64,000 nucleotides of DNA from VRUE01 sp963822295. Its GTDB lineage: Bacteria > Actinomycetota > Thermoleophilia > Solirubrobacterales > 70-9. The notes below the pieces were generated by a model. It saw only the letters and a list, made by a program, of their open reading frames with translations, had not been told where the DNA came from and did not search any database. A program made the position numbers and the translations under genes. Shown piece after piece: positions 32,429 through 41,050 of the stretch (position 1 is its first letter; each line of letters opens with the position of its first letter). The stretch is from positions 620,001-684,000 of the forward strand of contig CAWGHD010000002.1 in the NCBI GenBank assembly GCA_963822295.1, given 5' to 3'.

Positions 32429-33211
32429 GTGAAGAAGGCTCGAATCGACGCCGTTTTGGCCGAGCGGGGCATGTTCCCGTCGCGCTCCGCCGCGGCCGGC
32501 GCCGTGCGCGCGGGCGAGGTCCGGGTCGGCGCGGACGGGCCGGTCGCGCTGCGGCCGAGCCAGCTGGTCGAGCCGGAGGCGGACCTGATCGTCGACGACG
32601 GCCCGCGCTTCGTCTCGCGGGGAGGGATCAAGCTCGACAACGCGCTCGAGGCGCTCGCGATCGACGTCTCCGGGCGCGACTGCCTCGACGTCGGGGCGTC
32701 CACCGGGGGCTTCAGCGACTGCCTGCTCCAGCGCGGGGCGGCGCGGGTCGCCGCGGTCGACGTCGCCTACGGCCAGATCGCCCAATCCCTGCGCGACGAC
32801 CCGCGGGTGACCGTGATCGAGCGCCTCAACGCCCGCGAGATGCTGCCGCAGGACCTGCCCTTCGCGGCCGGGCTCGCGGTGATCGACGTCTCCTTCATCT
32901 CCCTGGCCAAGGTGATGCCCGCCGTCGCCGCCTGCCTCGCCGACGATGGCGAGCTGCTGGCGATGGTCAAGCCCCAGTTCGAGCTCGGCCGCGCCCGGGT
33001 CGGAAGGGGGGTCGTGCACGATCCCGGCGACCGCCGCGAGGCGATCCTCGGGGTCGCGGTCGCCGCCCGCGACCTCGGCCTCGCGGTCCGCGGCTTCGCC
33101 GCCTCCGGCCTGCCCGGCCCGAAGGGCAACATCGAGACCTTCGTCTGGTGCGGGCGCGAGGGGCCCGGCGTTGACGACCTCGAGGCGGCGATCGCGGCGG
33201 TGGACGCATGA
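32429..33211 (+). CDS. tlyA: TlyA-family rRNA 2'-O-methyltransferase
   Basis: The mycobacterial homologue methylates 16S and 23S rRNA ribose at sites that affect capreomycin binding. The 260-residue protein has an N-terminal S4 RNA-binding domain (KKARIDAVLAERGMFPSRSA) and an FtsJ-like domain with the SAM motif LDVGASTGGFSDCLL and catalytic lysines near SRGGIKL and MVKPQFE. Start GTG 32429; ends overlapping nadK by 4 bases. First gene of the tlyA-nadK-recN-steA-mctB block. Confidence 0.94.
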   Translation: MKKARIDAVLAERGMFPSRSAAAGAVRAGEVRVGADGPVALRPSQLVEPEADLIVDDGPRFVSRGGIKLDNALEALAIDVSGRDCLDVGASTGGFSDCLLQRGAARVAAVDVAYGQIAQSLRDDPRVTVIERLNAREMLPQDLPFAAGLAVIDVSFISLAKVMPAVAACLADDGELLAMVKPQFELGRARVGRGVVHDPGDRREAILGVAVAARDLGLAVRGFAASGLPGPKGNIETFVWCGREGPGVDDLEAAIAAVDA

Positions 33212-34062
33212 GCGCGCGCAAGGCGGCGGCGCTGATCAGCCACTCGCACCCGCCGGACCAGAGCGCGGCGGTAGAGCTGGCCGTGGGCGCCGCCCGCGAC
33301 GCGGGCTGGGACCTGGTCGCGACCCCCGACGAGCTGGCCAAGCACGGGGATGCGGGGGCCGGGATCGAGGAGCGCGACGTCAGCGGCGGCGCCGTGGACC
33401 TCTGCATCGTGCTCGGCGGCGACGGCTCCATCCTCCACGCCCTGCGGCGCTTCGCCCGCACCGGCGTGCCGGTCTTCGGCGTCAACTTCGGCACCGTCGG
33501 CTTCCTCGCCGCGGTCGAGCGCGACCAGGCCGAGGAGGGGATCCGCCGTGCGCTCGCGGGCGAGATCGAGTCGATCGACCTGCCCGGCCTCGAGATCGAG
33601 ATCGGCGGCGAGAGCCTGGTCGGCCTCAACGACATCAGCTTCAGCCGCCGCCCCCAGGACCGGGTCGCCGAGCTCAGCTACAAGATCGCGGGCGAGGAGG
33701 TCGGCCATGTGCGCTGCGACGGGCTCGTCGCAGCGACGCCGGTCGGCTCGACCGGCTACAACCTCGCCAACCAGGGGCCGATCCTGGCCTGGGGGGTGGA
33801 GGGATACGTGGTCAGCTACATCTCGCCCCACTCGCTGACCGCGCGCGCCCTCGTCGTCGCCCCGACCGACGTCCTCCACGTCGGCAACGCGGCCGGCCGC
33901 GAGCCGGTCGACGTCGAGGTCGACGGTGGGCTGGCCGGCGCCCTGGACCCCGGCGCCGAGCTCGAGGTCCGCTTCGCCGACGACGTCGCCAGGCTGGCCC
34001 AGCTCCCGGGCACGAGCTTCTACCAGCGCATCCGCGAGAAGTTCGGCCACCTGGCCGTCTAG
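33208..34062 (+). CDS. nadK: NAD kinase
   Basis: Phosphorylates NAD to NADP. The 284-residue protein carries the diagnostic GGDGSILHALR, VPVFGVNFGTVGFLA, the substrate region LNDISFSRR and TPVGSTGYNLA. ATG overlaps the tlyA stop (ATGA), so the two are coupled, as in mycobacteria. Confidence 0.96.
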   Translation: MSARKAAALISHSHPPDQSAAVELAVGAARDAGWDLVATPDELAKHGDAGAGIEERDVSGGAVDLCIVLGGDGSILHALRRFARTGVPVFGVNFGTVGFLAAVERDQAEEGIRRALAGEIESIDLPGLEIEIGGESLVGLNDISFSRRPQDRVAELSYKIAGEEVGHVRCDGLVAATPVGSTGYNLANQGPILAWGVEGYVVSYISPHSLTARALVVAPTDVLHVGNAAGREPVDVEVDGGLAGALDPGAELEVRFADDVARLAQLPGTSFYQRIREKFGHLAV

Positions 34063-34113
34063 CCCCGGCCCCGCCGGGAAGAGTCGGTCCGCGCCCGTTG
34101 CTACACAGAGAGC

Positions 34114-35802
34114 GTGCTGCGCGAGCTGCGAATCGAGAACCTGCTGCTGATCGAGCGCGCCGAGCTGCGCCTCGGCGAGGGCCTCAACGCGATCACCGGG
34201 GAGACCGGCGCCGGGAAGACGATCCTCGCCCACTCGCTCGACCTCCTGATGGGGGGCAGGGCCCGTCCCCAGATCGTCCGGCCGGGCGCCGGCGAGGCCT
34301 GGGTCGAGGGCGCGTTCGACCTGCCCGCGGGCCTGCTGGACGAGCCGGAGATGGCGGAGCTCGCCGAGCGCCTGCCGGAGGGAGCAGAGGAGGTCGTGCT
34401 CGGGCGCCGGGTCTCGGCCTTGGGGCGAACCTCGGCCTTCGTCGCCGGCCGCGCCGCCTCGGCCGCGGACCTGAAGCTGCTCGGCGGCCGCCTGCTCGCC
34501 TTCTACGGGCAGCACGAGCACCGCAGGCTGACGATCGCCTCGGCCCAGATGGACGTCCTCGACGGCTTCGCCGGCCCCCGCCACCTGACCCTGCGCGAGC
34601 GCTACCGGGAGGCCCACCGCGAGTGCCTGCGGCTGGCCGCCGAGCTCGCCGAGATGCGCGAGCGGGACGGTTCGCGGGAGCGCGACCTCGACCTCTTCCG
34701 CTATGAGTTGAGCGAGATCGAGGAGGTCGCCCCCGACCCGGCCGAGGAGTCCGAGCTGGGTGGCGAGCGCGAGCGGCTGCGCCACGCCGAGGGGCTGCGC
34801 GAGGCCGCCGGCGGCGCCCGCGCCGCGGTGGCCGGCGCCGAGGACGAGGGCGGGGGAGGCGGCCTCACCGCGCTCGCCGAGGCCGAGGGCCTGCTCCAGG
34901 GCGTGGCCGGGGTCGACTCCGGGCTCGACTCGATCGCCGAGCGGATCGCCGCCGCCGCGGTTGAGCTGGGCGACGCCGCCGCCGAGCTGCGCGACTACGC
35001 CGAGGGGGTCGAGGCCGACCCGGCCCGCCTGCTCGCGGTCGAGGAAAGGCTCGAGGCGCTCGACCGCCTGCGACGCAAGCACGGCGGCAGCGTCGAGTCG
35101 GTGCTCGCCCACGCCGAGCGCTGCCGGTCGGAGATCGATCGCCTGCAGGGGGCCGAGGAGCGCGGCGCGGAGGCGCGGGCCGCGCTCGCCGAGGCCGAGA
35201 GCCGGCGTGCCGAGCTCGCGACCAAGCTCGCCGCCGGCCGCGCCAAGGCGGTGGCGCCGCTGCGCAAGGAGGTCGCCGCTGCGCTCGCCCAGCTGGCGAT
35301 GCCTGGCGCCACGCTCGAGGTCGTCCTCGAGCCGCACCCCGACGGCTTCGGGCCCCACGGCTCGGAGTCGGTCGAGCTGCGGGTCGCGCCGAATCCCGGC
35401 ATCGAGGCCGCGCCGCTCCGCGACGCCGCCTCGGGCGGCGAGCTCTCCCGCGTGATGCTCGCGCTCAGCGGCCTCGGCGAGGGGGCCGGCGCCGGGACCC
35501 TGGTCTTCGACGAGATCGACGCCGGCGTCGGCGGCAACACGGCCAGGGTGGTCGGCGAGCGGCTGCGGGCGCTGGGCGAGGGCCGCCAGGTGATCTGCAT
35601 CACCCACCTGCCGCAGGTCGCCTCGCTGGCCGGCTCGCATTTCCGCCTCGAGAAGGACATCGAGGGCGAGCGGGCGACGGCGACGGTGCAGCGGCTCGAC
35701 GGCGAGGGGGTCGTCGAGGAGATTCGGCGCATGCTCGGCGGCAGCGGCTCCGACGAGGCCGCGACCCGTCACGCGCGGGAGCTGCTCTCGGCCGCGGCCT
35801 GA
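34114..35802 (+). CDS. recN: DNA repair protein RecN
   Basis: SMC-like ATPase for double-strand break repair. Walker A GETGAGKT at residues 29-36, Q-loop GQHEHRRLT, long Ala/Glu-rich coiled coils (about 150-370), ABC signature ASGGELSRVMLAL and Walker B TLVFDEIDAGVGG. 562 residues, normal length. Start GTG 34114 lies 51 bases after nadK. Confidence 0.96.
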   Translation: MLRELRIENLLLIERAELRLGEGLNAITGETGAGKTILAHSLDLLMGGRARPQIVRPGAGEAWVEGAFDLPAGLLDEPEMAELAERLPEGAEEVVLGRRVSALGRTSAFVAGRAASAADLKLLGGRLLAFYGQHEHRRLTIASAQMDVLDGFAGPRHLTLRERYREAHRECLRLAAELAEMRERDGSRERDLDLFRYELSEIEEVAPDPAEESELGGERERLRHAEGLREAAGGARAAVAGAEDEGGGGGLTALAEAEGLLQGVAGVDSGLDSIAERIAAAAVELGDAAAELRDYAEGVEADPARLLAVEERLEALDRLRRKHGGSVESVLAHAERCRSEIDRLQGAEERGAEARAALAEAESRRAELATKLAAGRAKAVAPLRKEVAAALAQLAMPGATLEVVLEPHPDGFGPHGSESVELRVAPNPGIEAAPLRDAASGGELSRVMLALSGLGEGAGAGTLVFDEIDAGVGGNTARVVGERLRALGEGRQVICITHLPQVASLAGSHFRLEKDIEGERATATVQRLDGEGVVEEIRRMLGGSGSDEAATRHARELLSAAA

Positions 35803-35841
35803 CCCTCGCACTTCGCATCGCAGAGCGGCTAACCTGGGCCG

Positions 35842-37029
35842 GTGGCCACCGCCAGTCGCCGTCGATTTCCCGCGCTGCTCTCACGGCGTAACGGCGCGGC
35901 TCCGGACGAGGCAGTCGAGGGGGTGGCGCGGCTCGGCCGCCGCACCAAGGAGCTGGTCAAGCAGCTCGCCCCCGGTGACGTCGCCGTCATCGACCACCTC
36001 AACATCGACCGGATCGCCGCCGAGGAGCTGATCGCCACCGGCGTGCGCGCGGTGATCAACGCCGCGGAGTCCTCCAACGGGCGCTACCCCAACGCCGGGC
36101 CGCTGCTGCTGGCCCGGGCCGGGGTCCTGCTGCTCGACGTCGAGGACGCCGACCCGTTCGAGCTGCTGGCCGAGGGCGACCGGCTGCGGATCGAGGGCAG
36201 CACGGTGAGCGTGCGCGGCGAGCCGGTGCTCTCCGGCCTCGTGCTCGGCGCGGTCGAGCTCGAGCGCCAGCTCGACGAGCAGCGCGAGCGGGTCGACGAG
36301 GCGCTGGCGGAATTCGCCGAGAACACGGTCGCCCACGTGCGCGGCGAGACCGACCTGCTGACCGGCGACGTCCAGTTCCCCTCGACGAAGGCGGTCTTCC
36401 GCGATCGCCAGGTGCTGATCGTCGTCCGCGGGGAGCGCCACCGGCGCGACCTCAAGGCGCTGCGGGCCTACATCCGCGACGTGCGGCCGCTGGTCGTCGC
36501 CGTCGACGGCGGCGCCGACGGGGCGCTGGCAGAGGGACTCACCCCGGACGTGATCCTCGGCGACATGGACTCGGCGGGCGACGATGCCCTGCGCTGCGGC
36601 GCGGAGCTGATCGTCCACGCCTACCCCGACGGCAGGGCCCCGGGGCGCGAGCGGCTGTTGAAGATGGGCCTCGAGCACTCGCTGCTGCCCGCCGCCGGGA
36701 CCAGCGAGGACGTCGCGATGCTGATGGCCTACGAGAAGGGCGCCGACCTGATCGTCAGCGTCGGGGCCCACTTCAACCTGATCGAGTTCCTCGACCGCAA
36801 GCGCGGCGGCATGTCCTCGACCTTCCTGACGCGGCTGCGGATCGGCGAGAAGCTGGTCGACGCGAAGGGCGTCAGCCGGCTCTACAACCCGGGCTCGACC
36901 GTCGGCCCTGTGGCCCTCTTCCTGGCGGCCTTCGTCGTCCTGCTGGTGATCGTGATCGCGACCTCCGAGGCGCTCAGCGACGTCGCCGAGCTGGTCTGGC
37001 TGAAGATCAAGATCTGGCTGGGGACGTGA
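35842..37029 (+). CDS. steA: SteA-like cytokinetic-ring protein
   Basis: A 395-residue protein related to thiamin pyrophosphokinase folds (VVAVDGGADGALAEGLTPDVILGDMDS) with one C-terminal membrane span (VALFLAAFVVLLVIVIA). In Corynebacterium SteA and SteB form a membrane complex affecting cell separation. The N-terminal half includes GDVAVIDHLNIDRIAAEELI. Position directly after recN and before mctB/steB is the conserved context. Start GTG 35842. Confidence 0.9.
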   Translation: MATASRRRFPALLSRRNGAAPDEAVEGVARLGRRTKELVKQLAPGDVAVIDHLNIDRIAAEELIATGVRAVINAAESSNGRYPNAGPLLLARAGVLLLDVEDADPFELLAEGDRLRIEGSTVSVRGEPVLSGLVLGAVELERQLDEQRERVDEALAEFAENTVAHVRGETDLLTGDVQFPSTKAVFRDRQVLIVVRGERHRRDLKALRAYIRDVRPLVVAVDGGADGALAEGLTPDVILGDMDSAGDDALRCGAELIVHAYPDGRAPGRERLLKMGLEHSLLPAAGTSEDVAMLMAYEKGADLIVSVGAHFNLIEFLDRKRGGMSSTFLTRLRIGEKLVDAKGVSRLYNPGSTVGPVALFLAAFVVLLVIVIATSEALSDVAELVWLKIKIWLGT

Positions 37030-37036
37030 GAGCGGG

Positions 37037-37531
37037 CTAGAGCGGGGCCGGCCCGCCGAGGGTGAGGACGACGAACCGGACCGAGTCGCCCTTGCACGTA
37101 GCCGCGCCCTTGCCGTCGGCGCGGAACCAGGCCCCGCGGCGGAAGCCGGCGGCCCTGCGCCGCAGGCCCATTTCGAAGTTGCCGTAGCGGGAGCCCCCGT
37201 AGGTGCCGTTGCCGTTGAAGCCGAAGGAGGTGAGGGCGAGCCGGTCGCGGGCCGCGTGGCGTGCTTCGAAGTAGCGGACGAGGGTGCCGCGGCGCGAGGC
37301 CCGGGGGAGGAGGCGCTCGCCCGGGACCGGGCTCGAGTACCAGCGGAAGTCGGGCTCGGCTGCGACGAGGTCGTCAAGTGCGTCGTAGTCGCCCGCGTTG
37401 TAGGCGGCGATGAATGAGGTGAGGGCGGCGCGGACCTCGCGCGGGGCGCAGTCGCGGCCTGGCCGGGCCGCGGCGGGGCCGACCGCGATCGAGAGTGAGA
37501 GGCAGGCCAGTGCGAGGCAGGCGGCGCGCAT
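37037..37531 (-). CDS. Secreted NTF2-like hypothetical protein
   Basis: A 164-residue exported protein encoded against the surrounding operon. Signal peptide (ACLALACLSLSIAVGPAAA), then an NTF2/SnoaL-like helix-strand pattern (VRAALTSFIAAYNAGDYDAL, FRWYSSP) and a C-terminal half rich in Gly/Arg. Two cysteines (GRDCAP, ATCKGD) may pair. It interrupts steA-mctB on the opposite strand, so its insertion split an ancestral operon. Confidence 0.75.
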   Translation of the reverse strand: MRAACLALACLSLSIAVGPAAARPGRDCAPREVRAALTSFIAAYNAGDYDALDDLVAAEPDFRWYSSPVPGERLLPRASRRGTLVRYFEARHAARDRLALTSFGFNGNGTYGGSRYGNFEMGLRRRAAGFRRGAWFRADGKGAATCKGDSVRFVVLTLGGPAPL

Positions 37532-37584
37532 CGGGGGGAACGCTACAGCCGCCGGTGGGTGCTCCGGCTCTAGGCTTCCCGCTG

Positions 37585-38490
37585 ATGGGCTACAGCGCGC
37601 GATACCACGCGGTCTCCCTGGTCGCGGTCTTCCTCGCCCTGGCGATCGGGATCCTGATCGGCGCCGAGTTCGCCGGCGACACTCTGAACGAGACCCGCAG
37701 GGACCTCGAGCGCAGCCTCACCGGCAACCTCCAGGACGCCCGCGACCGCGCCGACGAGCTCTCCGGCGACCTCAGCCGCGCCAACGAGTTCTCCGAACGG
37801 GTCTACCCGGCGCTCGTCCGCGACCAGCTCGACGGGCGGCGGATCGGCCTGGTCGCCTTCGGCGACCTGCCCGGCGACGTCTCCAGCTCGGTCGAGGACT
37901 CGCTCGACGCGACCGGCGGGCAGCTCGTCGGGGTCGGGGTGGTGCGCGAGCCGGTCGACCTCCAGGCCCTGCGCGCCGACCTCGACGAGACCCGCTTCGC
38001 CGACATTCAGAAGAGCTCGGAGACGCTCGGCGCCTTCGGCGTCGGCGTCGGCCGCCAGATCGTCGTCGGCGGCAACCTGCTCGACCAGGTCCGCGGGCAC
38101 CTCTTCTCGCGCGCCAGCGGCAGCTTCGGCGCGCTCGACGGCGTGATCGTCGTCCGCCAGCAGCCGGACGAGATGGGGCCGAAGCAGCGCAGCGCGGCGG
38201 CCGAGCTCGAGGCGGGCCTGATCAGCGGCATCGTCGCGACGAGGGCGCCGGCGGTCGGCGTCGAGACCTCGACCGCGGACCCGACCTCGATCTCCTTCTT
38301 CCAGGGCAACGACCTGACCAGCGTCGACGACGTCGACCTGGTCGCGGGGCAGCTCGCGACCGTCTACGCGCTGATCGGCGCCGAGGGCAGCTTCGGCGTC
38401 AAGAGCTCCGCCGACCGCCTCCTGCCGGACCTGATCCTGCCGCCTGCCCGCGTCACCGCCGTCGGCCCGGCGTCCCCCGCCCGCAAGTGA
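37585..38490 (+). CDS. mctB: MctB/SteB-family envelope protein
   Basis: A 301-residue protein of the mycobacterial MctB (Rv1698) / SteB family: one N-terminal membrane span (YHAVSLVAVFLALAIGILIG), a coiled coil (DLERSLTGNLQDARDRADEL) and an exported alpha/beta domain. The mycobacterial protein has been linked to copper tolerance, the corynebacterial one to cell division; which role applies here is unknown. ATG 37585. Overlaps the next gene by GTGA. Confidence 0.88.
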   Translation: MGYSARYHAVSLVAVFLALAIGILIGAEFAGDTLNETRRDLERSLTGNLQDARDRADELSGDLSRANEFSERVYPALVRDQLDGRRIGLVAFGDLPGDVSSSVEDSLDATGGQLVGVGVVREPVDLQALRADLDETRFADIQKSSETLGAFGVGVGRQIVVGGNLLDQVRGHLFSRASGSFGALDGVIVVRQQPDEMGPKQRSAAAELEAGLISGIVATRAPAVGVETSTADPTSISFFQGNDLTSVDDVDLVAGQLATVYALIGAEGSFGVKSSADRLLPDLILPPARVTAVGPASPARK

Positions 38491-39323
38491 CCTGGATCGG
38501 CTTCCCGGCCGCGATCGCCGTCGCGCTGCTGGTCGTGCCCGCCGGCGTCCGCGGGCTGCTCGACGCCGGCCTGGTGCGGGAGAACTACCGCGGGGCGCGG
38601 GTCGCCTTCCCGCTGGGGGCGGTGCTGGCGACGGCGGCGCTGGTGACGCTGGCGCCGCTCGCCTTCCTCGATGACCGCGCCGACCTCGACCTGCTCGACC
38701 CCGAGCTGCGGCGCTGGATCCCCTACCTGCTCGGGATCGCCTTCCTGGGCTTCCTCGACGACGCGCTCGGGCAGGGGGCGCGGGCCGGGGCCCCGCGCGG
38801 CTGGCGCGGCCACGCCCGGGCGCTGCGCGAGGGCCGCCTCTCGACCGGCGCGATCAAGGCGATCGGCGCCCTCGCGCTCGCCGCCTACGTCGTCTCCGGC
38901 CGCGGGCTGGAGTCCCTCGACTACCTCGCCGACGTCGCCCTCCTGATCCTCACCACAAATCTCTTCAACCTGCTCGACCTGCGGCCGGGCCGCGCCGAGA
39001 AGGGCCTCGCCCTGCTCGGCGCCGGGCTCTGCCTCGGCGCCTGGACGTTCGCGCCGCTCGAGCTGCTCGGGATCTTCGCCGGGGCGATCGTCGTCGGCGC
39101 CTGGTTCACGCTGCGCGAGAGGGCGATGCTGGGCGACACGGGCTCCAACCTGATCGGCGCCGTCGCCGGGGTCTGGCTGCTGACGACGCTGGGCGGGACC
39201 GGCCGCCTGATCGCCCTCGCGGTCGTCCTCGCGCTCACTTTTTACGGCGAGTTGCGGTCAATCTCGAAGACGGTCGAGGCAGTTCCGCCCCTGCGCTGGC
39301 TAGACTCGCTCGGCAGAGAATGA
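38487..39323 (+). CDS. MraY/WecA-like membrane glycosyl-1-phosphate transferase
   Basis: A 278-residue polytopic protein with about eight hydrophobic segments. It resembles UDP-sugar:polyprenyl-phosphate transferases: Asp pair in FLGFLDDA, NLFNLLDLRPGRAEK (compare the NaxNxxDGxDG region of the family) and MLGDTGSNLIGA. Two normal aspartates of the second motif are not evident, so activity is uncertain. It sits between mctB and pyrG, a site empty in mycobacteria, with 4-base overlaps on both sides. Such overlap indicates integration into the cell-envelope operon. Confidence 0.8.
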   Translation: MTWIGFPAAIAVALLVVPAGVRGLLDAGLVRENYRGARVAFPLGAVLATAALVTLAPLAFLDDRADLDLLDPELRRWIPYLLGIAFLGFLDDALGQGARAGAPRGWRGHARALREGRLSTGAIKAIGALALAAYVVSGRGLESLDYLADVALLILTTNLFNLLDLRPGRAEKGLALLGAGLCLGAWTFAPLELLGIFAGAIVVGAWFTLRERAMLGDTGSNLIGAVAGVWLLTTLGGTGRLIALAVVLALTFYGELRSISKTVEAVPPLRWLDSLGRE

Positions 39324-41002
39324 GCAGAGCCGACAAAGGAGAAACCCGCTTCATCTTCGTCACGGGCGGAGTGGTGTCGGCTCTCGGCAAGGGGATCACC
39401 GCGGCCTCGATCGGCCGCCTCCTCGTCTCCCGCGGCTTCCGGGTCCAGCTGCAGAAGTTCGATCCATACATCAACGTGGACCCGGGGACGATGAGCCCGT
39501 TCCAGCACGGCGAGGTCTTCGTCACCGAGGACGGCGCCGAGACCGACCTCGACCTCGGCCACTACGAGCGCTTCACGGACGAGAACACCTCGCGTGCCTC
39601 GAACGTCACCGCCGGCGCGGTCTACAACTCGGTGATCAAGCGCGAGCGGCGCGGCGACTACCTCGGCGGCACCGTGCAGGTGATCCCGCACATCACCGAC
39701 GAGATCAAGAACAAAATCCTGATCGTCGCCGAGTCGCAGGCGGTGGACTTCGTGATCACCGAGATCGGCGGCACCGTCGGCGACATCGAGTCGCTGCCCT
39801 TCCTCGAGTCGATCCGCCAGCTCTACACCGACCTCGGGCCGAAGCGCAGCATGTTCATCCACCTGACCCTGGTCCCCTACATCGGCCATGCGGGCGAACT
39901 GAAGACGAAGCCCACCCAGCACTCGGTCAACGAGCTGCGCCGGATCGGGATCCAGCCGCACGCGCTGGTCTGCCGCTCCGAAGGGCGCCTCGACCGTGAG
40001 ATCCGCGCCAAGATCGCGCTCTTCGCCAGCCTCCCGACCGACAGCGTCATCTCCGCCCACGACGTGGACAACATCTACAAGGTGCCGCTCGTCTTCCGCG
40101 CCGAAGGCGTCGACGACATCGTCCTCGACCACTTCGGCGTCGAGGCCCCGGCGCCGGACCTGGCCGAGTGGGAGGAGATGGTGCGGCGCGCCGACGCGGC
40201 CGACGGCAAGGTCAAGATCGCCCTGGTCGGCAAGTACGTGCAGCTCGCCGACGCCTACAAGTCGGTTATCGAGGCGCTCGAGCACGGCGGCATCCATCAC
40301 GGGGTCGAGGTCGACGTCGAGCTGGTCGACTCCGAGGACTTCCAGCCGGAGCGGCTCGAGGACGTCGACGGCATCCTGATCCCCGGCGGCTTCGGCGAGC
40401 GCGGGATCGAGGGCAAGGTGGCGGCGGCGCGGATCGCCCGCGAACGCTCGATCCCCTATCTCGGGATCTGCCTGGGGATGCAGATCGCCGTCGTCGAGTA
40501 CGCGCGGTCGGTGGCCGGCATGGAGGGCGCCAACTCCTCCGAGTTCGACCCCGAGACGCCGCACCCCGTCGTCGACCTCCTGCCCGAGCAGAAGGAAGTC
40601 TCGGACATGGGCGGCACGATGCGGCTCGGCGCCGACCCGGTCAAGCTGCACGAGGGCACGCGCGCCCGCGAGATCTACGACGAGGCCGTCATCTACAAGC
40701 GCCACCGCCACCGTTACGAGGTCAACAACCAGCTGCGGCGGCGGCTCGAGGACGAGGGCTTGGTCTGCGGCGGCACCTCACCCGACGAGCGCTTGGTCGA
40801 GATGGTCGAGCTGCCCGACCACCCGTTCTTCGTCGCCTCCCAGTTCCACCCGGAGTTCAACTCGCGCCCGAACCGGCCCGAGCCGCTCTTCCGCGAGTTC
40901 GTCGGCGCCGCCGCCCATCACGCCGGGGCCCGCCCGGTCGACGGAGCCGAGCTGCCCGCCGACGCCGAGGGCAGCGACATCGGCGTCCGCCACACGAGCT
41001 GA
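39320..41002 (+). CDS. pyrG: CTP synthase
   Basis: Aminates UTP to CTP using glutamine. The 560-residue protein starts TRFIFVTGGVVSALGKGITA, includes KFDPYINVDPGTMSPFQHGE and the C-terminal class I amidotransferase domain with nucleophile cysteine in YLGICLGMQ and the His-Glu pair in SQFHPEF. The ATG overlaps the upstream stop by 4 bases. Confidence 0.98.
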   Translation: MSRADKGETRFIFVTGGVVSALGKGITAASIGRLLVSRGFRVQLQKFDPYINVDPGTMSPFQHGEVFVTEDGAETDLDLGHYERFTDENTSRASNVTAGAVYNSVIKRERRGDYLGGTVQVIPHITDEIKNKILIVAESQAVDFVITEIGGTVGDIESLPFLESIRQLYTDLGPKRSMFIHLTLVPYIGHAGELKTKPTQHSVNELRRIGIQPHALVCRSEGRLDREIRAKIALFASLPTDSVISAHDVDNIYKVPLVFRAEGVDDIVLDHFGVEAPAPDLAEWEEMVRRADAADGKVKIALVGKYVQLADAYKSVIEALEHGGIHHGVEVDVELVDSEDFQPERLEDVDGILIPGGFGERGIEGKVAAARIARERSIPYLGICLGMQIAVVEYARSVAGMEGANSSEFDPETPHPVVDLLPEQKEVSDMGGTMRLGADPVKLHEGTRAREIYDEAVIYKRHRHRYEVNNQLRRRLEDEGLVCGGTSPDERLVEMVELPDHPFFVASQFHPEFNSRPNRPEPLFREFVGAAAHHAGARPVDGAELPADAEGSDIGVRHTS

Positions 41003-41011
41003 GCGCTCACT

Positions 41012-41029
41012 GAATACCTAGCGGTATTC
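41012..41029. promoter_or_regulatory. Small perfect inverted repeat between pyrG and the peptidase gene
   Basis: GAATACC-TAGC-GGTATTC, seven-base arms, in the 48-bp gap between pyrG and the M20 peptidase gene. It is too A/T-rich to be a strong terminator and has no T tract. An operator for a small dimeric regulator or an mRNA stem are both possible. Confidence 0.5.
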
Positions 41030-41050
41030 ATTCACTTAGCCTTCCCCCTT

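Noticed and set aside
32767..35811. 1014-codon open frame on the minus strand
   Set aside because: It runs antisense to tlyA, nadK and recN, all of which carry clear family motifs. Its translation is repetitive in Leu/Gly/Arg/Ala, as expected of GC-rich shadow frames.
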